From an uncultured Kiritimatiellota bacterium (lineage in GTDB: Bacteria > Verrucomicrobiota > Kiritimatiellia > RFP12 > DVOR01): a DNA stretch of 64,000 nucleotides. Position numbers and translations under genes: made by a program. Positions 1 to 7,710 of the stretch are shown piece after piece. How positions within the stretch are numbered: the stretch's first letter is position 1; each line of letters begins with the position of its first letter. The DNA lies in contig CALXSF010000011.1 of assembly GCA_944391055.1 (NCBI GenBank), forward strand, positions 1 through 64,000. The letters are read 5' to 3'. The notes beneath the pieces were generated by a model that worked only from the letters and a program-made list of their open reading frames with translations, was not told the DNA's origin and searched no databases.

Positions 1-74
1 ACCTCGTCTTGTGCGCACAGAGCTTTGCCTGCGAAAAGAAGAACTACAAGAAAAGCAAAAAACGTGGTTTTCAT
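1..74 (-). CDS. Secreted protein, N-terminal fragment (runs off left edge)
   Basis: Only the first 24 codons lie in the window. They encode a textbook signal peptide: a short lysine-containing n-region (MKTTFF), a hydrophobic core (AFLVVLLFAG) and an ALCAQ-type cleavage region. A purine-rich GGGGGAG ribosome site sits directly before the ATG at 74, and a good sigma70-like promoter lies upstream. The codons are AT-richer than the window average, as in the low-GC strip near 34-35 kb. It is exported, but nothing can be said about the mature protein. Confidence 0.6.
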   Translation of the reverse strand, partial: MKTTFFAFLVVLLFAGKALCAQDE

Positions 75-178
75 CTCCCCCATTTCCCTTCATTGATAAA
101 GGATTGTCTCCCCTCAAAAGGAACAATCGCCACTGCCTCAGTATGACACGGCCAACGCCGCAACCCAGATTCACCTTT

Positions 179-207
179 AGTATACCCCTTCCGCCCACGC
201 CTGTCCA
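179..207 (-). promoter_or_regulatory. Promoter for the left-edge secreted gene
   Basis: On the minus strand TGGACA (207-202) and TATACT (184-179) are separated by 17 bases. The predicted start near 172 leaves a leader of about 98 bases before the ATG at 74. It lies just past the mfd stop codon, so this gene has its own start signal. Confidence 0.5.
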
Positions 208-224
208 CCACAATCCGCGCTGGC

Positions 225-3200
225 TCACGGCTGGGCGGGGAGGTCGCCGATCTGGCGTTCGAGCCAGCCGAGGAGGGCGTCCGGGGGGAGGTCGGGGACG
301 GGGCGGGCGCGCCACGCGCGCAGGGGGGCGTGGTTGAGGGTGGCGTAGAGGGTGAGGCGGCCTTCGGACACCTCGACCTTGGCGAGGCGGCGGGCGGCGG
401 CGAGGATGCGGAGCGCGGCGAGGCGGAGGGCGCGTTCGGCGGCGGGGGGCGGGGGGCCGTAGCGGTCGGCGAGCTCGGCGCGGAGGGCGGCGATCTCCTG
501 GGGGGCGGCGGCCTCGGCAAGGCGGCGGTAGAGGTTCATGCGCTGGGCGTCGTCCTCCACGTAATCATAGGGGATGGCGGCGGCGCGGGGGCCGTCGGCG
601 CCGGGGGAGGGGTCGAGGAAGTCGAGCGCCAGCTCCACGTCGACCAACGTGGGGGGCGCCTCGCCTTTGAGGCGGGCGACGGTGCGGCGGAGGAGCTGGC
701 AGTAGAGGCCAAAGCCGATGGCGGCGATGTGGCCGCTCTGGGCGGCGCCCAGGAGGTTGCCGGAGCCGCGGATCTCCAGGTCGCGCAGGGCGATGGCGTA
801 GCCCGCGCCGAGGCCGCTGTGGCGCTTGAGGGCCTGGAGGCGCTTGCGGGCGTCACCGTCGATCACGCCCTCGGGGGGGAGGAGCAGGTAGGCGAAGCCC
901 TTCTGGGAGGAGCGGCCGACGCGCCCGCGGAGTTGGTAGAGCTCCGCCAGGCCGAAGCGGTCGGCGCGGTCGACGAGGATGGTGTTGGCGCGGGGGATGT
1001 CGATGCCGCTCTCGACGATGGTGGTGCAGAGCAGCAGGTCGGCCTGCCCTTGGGCGAAGGCGCGCATGGCCCGGGCCAGGGCGTCGGCGGGCATCTGGCC
1101 GTGGGCGACGAGGACGCGGGCCTCGGGGACGATGCGGCGGAGGCGGTCGTGGACGCGCCCGATGGTGCGGACGCGGTTGTAAAGGTAGAAGACCTGGCCG
1201 CCGCGGGCGAGCTCCTGGCGGATGGCGGCGGCGACGGCGCGGTCGTCGTCGGGCCGGAGGATCGTCTCGACGGCGACGCGGTTGCTGGGCGGGGTGCGCA
1301 GGAGCGAGAGGTCGCGCGCGCCGGTGAGGGAGAGATAGAGCGTGCGGGGGATGGGGGTGGCGCTCATGGTGAGCACGTCGACCAAGGCCCGGAGGCGCTT
1401 GAGGCGCTCCTTGTGGGCCACGCCGAAGCGCTGCTCCTCGTCCACGATCAGCAGGCCGAGATCCCGGAAGCGGACGTTCTCGGCCAGGAGGGCGTGCGTG
1501 CCGATGAGGACATCCACCTCGCCGCGCTCCGCGGCCGCGCGGGTGGCGGCGCGCTCGGCGGGCGTGCGGAAGCGGGAGAGCGCCTCGACGCGCACGGGGA
1601 AGGGCGCCATCCGCGCGCGGAAGGTGGCGAAGTGCTGCTCGGCCAAGACGGTGGTGGGGGCCAGGAGCGCCACCTGCTTGTGGTTGGCCACGGCCACGAA
1701 GGCCGCGCGCATGGCCACCTCGGTCTTGCCGTAGCCGGCGTCGCCGCAAAGCAGGCGGTCCATCGCCATGGGGGCGGCCATGTCGCGCTTGACCTCGGCG
1801 ATGACGCGCGTCTGGTCGGGCGTCTCCTGCCACGGGAAGAGCGCCTCGAACTCGGCGATCCACGGGCTGGAAAGGTCGAAGGCGAAGCCGGGGGTGACGC
1901 GCCGCCGGGCCTGGGTCTCGAGCAGGCCGGCGGCGAGGTCCTCGATGCCGCGCCGCGCGGCCTCCCGCTCCCCGCGCCACCGCTTGCCGTCGAGCGCGTG
2001 CAGCTTGACGCGCCGGCTGTCCGGCCCGATGTAGCGCGACAGGAGGTGCGCGTGGGTGGTGGGCACGTGGAGGCGCGCGCCGCCGGCGTATTCGAGGGTG
2101 AAGACCTCGGTGCGGCGGCCGTCGACCAAGATCTCGTTGAGCCCCAGGAAGCGGCCGATGCCGTGCTCGAGGTGGACGACCAGCTCGCCGGGCTCCACGT
2201 CGAAGGCATACTCCAGGCGCTGGCCGGCCACGGGGCGCGCGGCGCGGGCGGGCGGGCGCCAGGCGCGGGCCGTGGGGTAAAGGTCGCCCTGCGCGGCGAC
2301 CGTCAGGCGGAGGTTCTCCAGCACGAAGCCCTGGCTCAGCGGCGCGCCGAGCAGCGCCACCTTCGTGTCCGGCGGCAGCTCGTGGGCCAGCAGCTCGCGC
2401 GCGGCGGCGCTCTCCACGCAGACCACGGCCGTGTGGCCGCGCCGGCGCGCCTCCTCGTCGAGCGTTTGGAGCAGCCGGCGGCGGGCGGCGGCGGGGAGGT
2501 CGCCGGGCGCGGCGGCCCCGGCCGCCATCCCCGGCAGGGCGCGCGCCGCCAGCGCCACCGAGGGCAGCCCCTCGCGCAGCGGCTCGCCCGCCCAGCAGAC
2601 GCGCCCCTGGAAGCGCGCCAGCCGCGCGGCCAGCCAATCGGCGTTGGCGCCCTTGCCGACGGGGCGGAGCTGGGCGAGGGCGGCGAGGACGGCGGGCGCG
2701 TCGAGCACCAGCGCGGCGCAGTCCTCCAGCCTCGGCAGCAGTTGGGCGGTCCGCAGCTTGGCCGAGGGGGCGGGCGGGAGCGTGGCCTCCGTGAGTTTGG
2801 CGACGGAGCACTGGGTGGCGGGGTCGAAGGCGCGCAGGCCGTCCACCGTGTCGCCGAAGAACTCGGCGCGGACAGGCCGCGCGGCGCCGGCGGGCCAGAC
2901 GTCGAGGATGCCCCCGCGCAGGGCGAAGGTCATCGGGTCGGCCACCAGCTCCTCGCGCACGTAGCCCAGCGCCGTGAGCGCCCCGGCCAGGCCGTCGAAG
3001 GGCAGCTCGGCGCCCAGGCGCAGCGTCAGGCTCGCCGCCTCCAGCGCCTCGGGGTCGGGCACGGGCTGGAGCAGGGCGTGCGCCGAGGCGACGATGAGGC
3101 ACGGCCCCCGCGCGCCGAGGATGGCCCGCACCTGCGCCACGCGCTCGCCGGTGAGCAGCGCCGCCTCGTCGTCCGCCGGCGCCAGGGGCAGGACGGGCAG

Positions 3201-3416
3201 CGCGGGCAGGAGCAGCGCGGCGTCCGAGGCCGCCCGCTCGGCCGCCTCGGGCGAGGGGGCGATGAGCAGGGCGCGCCCGCCCTCGCCCAGCAGCGCGGCC
3301 GTCGCCGCCGCCACCGGCGTGGGCAGGTCTCCCACGGCGAAGGCCCGCGCGCGCCGCGGCAGGATGCCCGCCAGCAGGCGCCGCAGCCGCGGCACGATCT
3401 CGTCCAAACGCTTCAT
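225..3416 (-). CDS. mfd: Transcription-repair coupling factor Mfd
   Basis: Mfd is a DNA translocase that removes RNA polymerase stalled at lesions and recruits UvrA. At 1063 residues it is close to the usual length of about 1150. A degenerate UvrB-like N-terminal region is followed by a CarD/RID-like RNA polymerase-binding segment near residues 405-425 (VVHLEHGIGRFLGL). The RecG-like helicase domains carry Walker A GDAGYGKTE near 557, the DEEQRFGV Walker B near 660, the SATPIPRT motif and the QLRGRVGR motif VI. The start at 3416 was chosen because protein similarity begins there (MKRLDEIVPRL) and because the open frame upstream is only the antisense of metY. The minus-strand extended -10 box at 3428-3423 puts the predicted +1 on the A of this ATG, and no Shine-Dalgarno is present, so the mRNA is probably leaderless. 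Confidence 0.96.
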   Translation of the reverse strand: MKRLDEIVPRLRRLLAGILPRRARAFAVGDLPTPVAAATAALLGEGGRALLIAPSPEAAERAASDAALLLPALPVLPLAPADDEAALLTGERVAQVRAILGARGPCLIVASAHALLQPVPDPEALEAASLTLRLGAELPFDGLAGALTALGYVREELVADPMTFALRGGILDVWPAGAARPVRAEFFGDTVDGLRAFDPATQCSVAKLTEATLPPAPSAKLRTAQLLPRLEDCAALVLDAPAVLAALAQLRPVGKGANADWLAARLARFQGRVCWAGEPLREGLPSVALAARALPGMAAGAAAPGDLPAAARRRLLQTLDEEARRRGHTAVVCVESAAARELLAHELPPDTKVALLGAPLSQGFVLENLRLTVAAQGDLYPTARAWRPPARAARPVAGQRLEYAFDVEPGELVVHLEHGIGRFLGLNEILVDGRRTEVFTLEYAGGARLHVPTTHAHLLSRYIGPDSRRVKLHALDGKRWRGEREAARRGIEDLAAGLLETQARRRVTPGFAFDLSSPWIAEFEALFPWQETPDQTRVIAEVKRDMAAPMAMDRLLCGDAGYGKTEVAMRAAFVAVANHKQVALLAPTTVLAEQHFATFRARMAPFPVRVEALSRFRTPAERAATRAAAERGEVDVLIGTHALLAENVRFRDLGLLIVDEEQRFGVAHKERLKRLRALVDVLTMSATPIPRTLYLSLTGARDLSLLRTPPSNRVAVETILRPDDDRAVAAAIRQELARGGQVFYLYNRVRTIGRVHDRLRRIVPEARVLVAHGQMPADALARAMRAFAQGQADLLLCTTIVESGIDIPRANTILVDRADRFGLAELYQLRGRVGRSSQKGFAYLLLPPEGVIDGDARKRLQALKRHSGLGAGYAIALRDLEIRGSGNLLGAAQSGHIAAIGFGLYCQLLRRTVARLKGEAPPTLVDVELALDFLDPSPGADGPRAAAIPYDYVEDDAQRMNLYRRLAEAAAPQEIAALRAELADRYGPPPPAAERALRLAALRILAAARRLAKVEVSEGRLTLYATLNHAPLRAWRARPVPDLPPDALLGWLERQIGDLPAQP

Positions 3417-3422
3417 GGCTCT

Positions 3423-3461
3423 AGCATAGCACAACGCGGGGCGCGGGGGTTGTGCTACAAT
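3423..3461. promoter_or_regulatory. Face-to-face extended -10 promoters of mfd and metY
   Basis: A perfect 9-bp inverted repeat, TAGCACAAC (3427-3435) and GTTGTGCTA (3449-3457), consists of two opposed extended -10 elements. The minus-strand hexamer TATGCT (3428-3423) serves mfd with +1 at 3416. The plus-strand TACAAT (3456-3461) serves metY with +1 near 3468. Each -10 would overlap the -35 region of the other, so the two promoters should exclude each other. Confidence 0.6.
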
Positions 3462-3521
3462 GTGCGCATTTGGGGCGCCGCGGAGGCGGGCCCCGGCACG
3501 ACAACGAAAGGAGATCACGGA

Positions 3522-4799
3522 ATGAAGTTCGAGACCAAATGCGTGCAGGCCGGGTGGGACCCGAAGAACGGCGAGGCGCGCGTCCCGCCGATCTACCAGA
3601 GCACGACGTTCAAGTTCGACTCGGCCCAGCACGTGGCCGACCTCTTCGACCTCAAGGTGGGCGGCCACTTCTACACCCGCCTCAGCAACCCGACGCTCGA
3701 CTGCGTGGAGCAGCGCATCGCGGCCCTCGAGGGCGGCGTGGGCGCCATGCTCACCAGCGCCGGGCAGGCGGCGAGCATGATCTCCCTGCTCACGCTCGCG
3801 CACGCGGGCGACCACATCGTCTCCAGCTCGGAGATCTACGGCGGCACGGTCAACCTCTTCGGCGTGACGCTCGAGAAGCTGGGCATCGCCTTCACCTGGG
3901 TCCACCCCGACGCCTCCGACGAGGAGATTGAGGCGGCCATCCGCCCCAACACCAAGGCCATCTTCGGCGAGACGCTCGCCAACCCCGCGCTCTCGGTCCT
4001 CGACGTCGAGCGCTGGGCCAAGGTGGCGCACCGCAACGGCCTGCCCCTGATCCTCGACAACACCTTCCCCACGCCCTACCTCTGCCGGCCCTTCGAGTGG
4101 GGCGCGGACGTCGTGGTCCACGCCAGCACCAAGTACCTCGACGGCCACGCGGTGAGCCTCGGCGGCATCATCGTCGACAGCGGCAACTTCGACTGGGCCG
4201 CCTCCGGGCGCTTCCCCGACTTCACCGAGCCCGACCCCTCCTACCACGGCCTCGTCTACACCCAGGCCTTCGGCAGGATGGCCTACATCGTCAAGGCCCG
4301 CGCCCAGCTGATGCGCGACATGGGCGCCCAGGCGGCCCCCTTCAACGCCTTCCTCCTCAACCTCGGCATGGAGACCCTGCCCCTGCGCATGGCCCGCCAC
4401 AGCGAGAACGCCCTCCGGGTGGCCCAGTGGCTCGCCGACAACCCCCGCGTCCGCAACGTCCGCTACCCCGGGCTCAAGGGCGACCGCTACCACGCCCTCG
4501 CGCAGAAGTACCTGCCGCAGGGCGCCTCGGGCGTCGTCACCTTCGAGGTCGAAGGCTCCCGCGCCGACACCCAGCGCCTCATGGACGCGTTCAAGCTCGC
4601 GAAGATCGTCGTGCACGTGGCCGACGCGCGCACCTGCGTGCTCCACCCCGCCAGCATGACCCACCGCCAGCTCACCGACGAGCAGCTCGTCGCCGCCGGC
4701 ATCTCGCCCACCACCGTCCGCTTCTCCTGCGGCATCGAGCACATCGACGACATCCTCGAGGACCTCGACCAGGCCTTCGCCAAGGCCCTCCCCCGCTGA
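3522..4799 (+). CDS. metY: O-acetylhomoserine sulfhydrylase-type PLP enzyme
   Basis: This 425-residue protein belongs to the Cys/Met-metabolism PLP family and is most like O-acetylhomoserine sulfhydrylase, which makes homocysteine from O-acetylhomoserine and sulfide. The opening (TKCVQAGWDPKNGEARVPPIYQSTTF), the PLP-phosphate region and the lysine in HASTKYLDGH (about residue 204), followed by GGIIVDSGNFDW, are typical of MetY rather than of cystathionine synthase or lyase. A GAAAGGAG ribosome site precedes the ATG at 3522; the open frame upstream of it is antisense to mfd. A leader of about 54 bases contains a small GC hairpin (about 3473-3495) but is too short for a full SAM riboswitch. Substrate choice among acyl-homoserines cannot be read from sequence alone. 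Confidence 0.9.
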   Translation: MKFETKCVQAGWDPKNGEARVPPIYQSTTFKFDSAQHVADLFDLKVGGHFYTRLSNPTLDCVEQRIAALEGGVGAMLTSAGQAASMISLLTLAHAGDHIVSSSEIYGGTVNLFGVTLEKLGIAFTWVHPDASDEEIEAAIRPNTKAIFGETLANPALSVLDVERWAKVAHRNGLPLILDNTFPTPYLCRPFEWGADVVVHASTKYLDGHAVSLGGIIVDSGNFDWAASGRFPDFTEPDPSYHGLVYTQAFGRMAYIVKARAQLMRDMGAQAAPFNAFLLNLGMETLPLRMARHSENALRVAQWLADNPRVRNVRYPGLKGDRYHALAQKYLPQGASGVVTFEVEGSRADTQRLMDAFKLAKIVVHVADARTCVLHPASMTHRQLTDEQLVAAGISPTTVRFSCGIEHIDDILEDLDQAFAKALPR

Positions 4800-4842
4800 C
4801 CGGCGCCGCGCGGCGCGGCGGAACGAACCGAAGGGACACCCC

Positions 4843-5541
4843 ATGAACGACCCTCACAACCGTCGCCGCCGCGCCGCGCGGGCCCGCGCCTGCGCGCTCG
4901 CCCTCGGCCTCCTCGCCGCCGGCTGCGCCGCGGGCCCCAACCTGCGCGCGCTGAACCCCGGCGAGGCGAAGATCGACGTCTACCCCGACGGCGCCGTCCG
5001 CGTCCTCGGCGAGCCCGTGGCGATGGGCGAGCTCTCCGACATCGTGGCGCGCTCCTCCACCGCCCCGGCCGACACCATCCTCGTGCGGCTCCACGGCGAC
5101 CCCGACAGCCCCGCCTTCCAGGAGCTGCGCAAGTACGTCACCGACCAGATGATCCGCGCCGGGCACTACAAGTTCCGCTTCTTCTCCACCCCCCAGGCCT
5201 CCGTCACCACCTACGACCCCCGCACCGGCAAGGCCGAGACCGCCGTCGCCGACCTGCCCGTCCGCCAGCTCTCCGGCCGCGAGCTCGAGGGCGAGGCCGC
5301 GCGCATGGCCGCCGACTACGACGCCTACCAGGCCGGCACCTACGTCTCCGAGGCCGCCAACCGCCAGCCCGGGAAGGTCTCGCAGGGCCGCCCGGACGCC
5401 CTGGCCATCGACCCCAAGGCCCTCGACGTCAAGACCCTCCCCGGGCAGGCCAAGGAGGCCGCCAAGCCGCTCGACGACGAGGCCTCGCTCCGTGCCCGCT
5501 ACCTGCGCCAGCAGCGCCAGCTCCGAGGGGGGCGGCGGTGA
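4843..5541 (+). CDS. Lipoprotein with an ExbD/TolR-like segment
   Basis: A 232-residue protein with an arginine-rich n-region, a hydrophobic core and lipobox LAAGC, so it is predicted to be a lipoprotein. Residues about 40-125 (an IDVYPDGAVRVLGEPV segment, then VRLHGDPDSPAFQELRKYV, then IRAGHYKFRF) resemble by eye the periplasmic fold of ExbD/TolR: a beta strand with a dG turn, then a D-containing loop, then 'lr.aG..ki'. The C-terminal third is charged and probably flexible. Its stop codon overlaps the GTG of murE (GTGA), so the two are translationally coupled. No ExbB partner is nearby. The ExbD likeness is an inference; otherwise it is an unrecognised lipoprotein. Confidence 0.75.
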   Translation: MNDPHNRRRRAARARACALALGLLAAGCAAGPNLRALNPGEAKIDVYPDGAVRVLGEPVAMGELSDIVARSSTAPADTILVRLHGDPDSPAFQELRKYVTDQMIRAGHYKFRFFSTPQASVTTYDPRTGKAETAVADLPVRQLSGRELEGEAARMAADYDAYQAGTYVSEAANRQPGKVSQGRPDALAIDPKALDVKTLPGQAKEAAKPLDDEASLRARYLRQQRQLRGGRR

Positions 5542-6884
5542 GCGGGCCTTGGGCCGATGTCGTCTGCGACTCCCGCCGCGTCACCCCCGGCGCGCTCTTC
5601 GTCGCCATCCCCGGCACCCACGACGACGGCGCGCGCCACATCGCCGAGGCCCGCGCCCGGGGCGCCGCCGCCGTCATGGGCGCCTGCGAGGGCTGCGACA
5701 TCCGCGTGGGGGATCCCCGCGCCGCCTTCGCGCAGGCCTGCGCCGACCACTTCGGCCATCCCTCCGAGAAGCTCCTCCTCTGCGGGATCACCGGCACCAA
5801 CGGCAAGACCACCACCGCCTGGCTCCTGCGCGACATCCTCGCCCAGGCGGGCCTCAACCCCGGCCTTCTCACCACCGTCGCCCAGCAGTGGCCCGGGCAC
5901 GACGCCCCCGCCGACCGCACCACCCCGGACGCCCGCGCCCTCCAGGCCGCCCTCGCCGACATGGCCCGGGTCGGCTGCCGCGCCGCCGTCATGGAGGTCT
6001 CCAGCCACGCCATCCACCAGGCCCGCGTCGGCGCCACCCGCTTCGCCCTCACCGCCTTCACCAACCTCACCCAGGACCACCTCGACTACCACGGGACGAT
6101 GGAGGCCTATTTCGCCGCCAAGGCCCGCCTCTTCCTCGACCACCCCGAGGCCCCCGCCGTCATCAACGCCGACGACCCCTACGGCCGGCGACTCCTCGGC
6201 CTCCTCAAGGGCCGCCCCAACCTCTTCCCCTACGCCCCCTCGTCAATCCCGGCCGCCTTCGACGCCTCGGGCATCCGCGCCGAGCTCACCCTCGGGGGCC
6301 GCCGCGTCGCCTTCAGGACGGCCCTTTGCGGCCGCTTCAACCTCGCCAACATCCTCTGCGCCGCCACCGCCGCCACCGCCCTCGGCGTCCGCCCGGAGCC
6401 CATCCTCTGCGCCCTCGCCGCGGCCAGGCCCAAGTGGGGCCGCCTCGAGCCCGCCGCCCCCGGCGTCTTCGTCGACTACGCCCACACCGACGACGCGCTC
6501 GCCAACGTCCTGGCCGCGCTCCGCCCCCTCACGCGGGGCCGCCTGCTCTGCCTCTTCGGCTGCGGCGGCGACCGCGACCGCGCCAAGCGCCCCAAGATGG
6601 CCGCCGCCGTCGACCGCGCCGCCGACCTCGCCATCGTCACCTCCGACAATCCCCGCACCGAGGATCCCGCCGCCATCATCGCCGACATCCTCCCCGGCTT
6701 CTCCCGCCTCGCCCCCCTCGTCGAGCCCGACCGCCGCGCCGCCATCCGCCGCGCCCTCGCCCTCATGCGCCCCGGCGACGTCCTCCTCGTCGCCGGCAAG
6801 GGCCACGAGACCTACCAGGAGATCGGCGGCCGCCGCACCCACTTCTCCGACGCCGAGGAGATCCGCGCCGCCCTGCGCCCCTGA
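5538..6884 (+). CDS. murE: UDP-MurNAc-tripeptide ligase MurE
   Basis: MurE adds the third amino acid to UDP-MurNAc-L-Ala-D-Glu during peptidoglycan precursor synthesis in the cytoplasm. At 448 residues it is slightly short, because the N-terminal uridine-binding domain is trimmed (CDSRRVTPGALFVAIPG near the start). The ATP loop GTNGKTTT lies near residue 85, a candidate carbamylated lysine lies in YFAAKARLF, the central VDYAHTDDALAN motif is intact, and DNPR near residue 370 is the signature for meso-diaminopimelate. The GTG start at 5538 overlaps the preceding stop as GTGA. It stands apart from any mur/fts cluster and is followed by a hairpin terminator. Confidence 0.95.
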   Translation: MSGPWADVVCDSRRVTPGALFVAIPGTHDDGARHIAEARARGAAAVMGACEGCDIRVGDPRAAFAQACADHFGHPSEKLLLCGITGTNGKTTTAWLLRDILAQAGLNPGLLTTVAQQWPGHDAPADRTTPDARALQAALADMARVGCRAAVMEVSSHAIHQARVGATRFALTAFTNLTQDHLDYHGTMEAYFAAKARLFLDHPEAPAVINADDPYGRRLLGLLKGRPNLFPYAPSSIPAAFDASGIRAELTLGGRRVAFRTALCGRFNLANILCAATAATALGVRPEPILCALAAARPKWGRLEPAAPGVFVDYAHTDDALANVLAALRPLTRGRLLCLFGCGGDRDRAKRPKMAAAVDRAADLAIVTSDNPRTEDPAAIIADILPGFSRLAPLVEPDRRAAIRRALALMRPGDVLLVAGKGHETYQEIGGRRTHFSDAEEIRAALRP

Positions 6885-6901
6885 CCGCCCCCAAAGACAG
6901 A

Positions 6902-6933
6902 CGCGCCCCCGCCGAGGCAAGGCGGGGGGCGCG
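6902..6933. terminator. GC hairpin between convergent murE and lipoprotein gene
   Basis: CGCGCCCCCGCC (6902-6913) pairs with the arm at 6921-6933 with a single bulge and a 7-base loop. There is no clear T-run. It lies between two convergent genes, so it could serve both strands. Confidence 0.45.
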
Positions 6934-6953
6934 CACGCGGTTGGCCGTGGGGG

Positions 6954-7391
6954 TCAGTCGTTGCCCTCGCCGGAGGTCTGGCGGAGGGAGCGGAGCGCGC
7001 CACGGATGGCCTCGCCGCGGGCGGCGGGGTCGTCCTTCTTCTTCTCCCACTCGGCCTTGGCGGCGTCGAGGCGCGTCTTGGCGTCGTCGACCGTCTCCTC
7101 GACGGCCTCCTTGACCTCCTCGACCTTCTGCTGGGCCTGGGCCTTGGCGGCCTCGGCCTGTTCCTTGGCCTGGCGGAGGGCCTCCTCGGCCTGCTGCTTG
7201 GCCTGCTCGGCGGCGGCCTCGGCCTTGGCCTTGAGCTGCTCGGCGGTCTCCTTGGCCTGCTGCTTGGTCTGCTCGAAGCTGATGGAGGCCTGGGGCGCGG
7301 CGTCGGCCTGCGCGTCGGGCGCGGCGTCGTCGCAGCCGACGGCGGCGAAGGCGGCGGCAAGGGTGAGGGGAAGCAAGGTGCGCAGGGTCAT
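6954..7391 (-). CDS. Small coiled-coil lipoprotein
   Basis: A 145-residue protein with a signal peptide and lipobox AAVGC. Residues about 40-120 are almost wholly Ala/Glu/Lys/Gln in heptad-like runs (AKAEAAAEQAKQQAEEA), predicting one long alpha-helix or coiled coil, much like apolipoprotein- or LEA-like envelope lipoproteins. An AAAGGAG site precedes the ATG at 7391. It is the last gene of a minus-strand run beginning with the membrane protein at 9319. A structural envelope role (spacer or peptidoglycan/outer-membrane tether) is plausible but inferred; no catalytic motif is visible. Confidence 0.75.
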   Translation of the reverse strand: MTLRTLLPLTLAAAFAAVGCDDAAPDAQADAAPQASISFEQTKQQAKETAEQLKAKAEAAAEQAKQQAEEALRQAKEQAEAAKAQAQQKVEEVKEAVEETVDDAKTRLDAAKAEWEKKKDDPAARGEAIRGALRSLRQTSGEGND

Positions 7392-7410
7392 GACGAAGGC
7401 TCCTTTCGGG

Positions 7411-7710
7411 TCAGGGTTGGGGGGATTCGGGGAAAAGCTGGTCGAGGATCCGCTCGGCGGGGGTGGCGGCGGCCTTGGACTGGTTGCACGCGAAACAGGC
7501 GGGGACGACGTTGCCCTTGGTGGAGGTGCCCCCCCGGGCGACGGGGATGAGGTGATCCATCGTCAGCTGCCCGGGCGGGAAGCGCTTGTGGCAATAGTGG
7601 CACTCGCCCTTGGCCAGCTGCGCCCGCCACCAATCCGAGGCGCGGAGCGCGCGGGCGCGTTCGCGCTCGCGGCGGATATGGGCCTGGGAGGCGGGTTCGT
7701 ACCAGCTCAT
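7411..7710 (-). CDS. Small HNH endonuclease
   Basis: This 99-residue protein is an HNH (McrA/5-methylcytosine-restriction-like) nuclease. A zinc-type pair CHYCHKRF is followed by MDHLIPVARGG, then a NVVPACFACNQSK segment. Together these give the four cysteines, the catalytic His in DH, and the N residue of the HNH fold. The N-terminal 40 residues are basic and helical. Its ATG (7710) overlaps the stop of the acyltransferase gene as ATGA, so it is translationally coupled to a lipid-A-type enzyme, an odd partnership. Possible roles are DNA repair or restriction of incoming DNA; nothing nearby decides. Confidence 0.85.
   Translation of the reverse strand: MSWYEPASQAHIRRERERARALRASDWWRAQLAKGECHYCHKRFPPGQLTMDHLIPVARGGTSTKGNVVPACFACNQSKAAATPAERILDQLFPESPQP

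Noticed and set aside
330-3521. Open frame on the plus strand across mfd that runs into metY (nearly 1500 codons)
   Set aside because: It is the antisense of mfd. In GC-rich coding DNA stops are rare in the opposite strand. The amino-acid content (Gly/Ala/Glu runs) has no family match, and metY starts at 3522.
3462-3521. SAM riboswitch in the metY leader
   Set aside because: The leader is only about 54 bases with one small hairpin; it lacks room and the conserved core of known SAM riboswitches.
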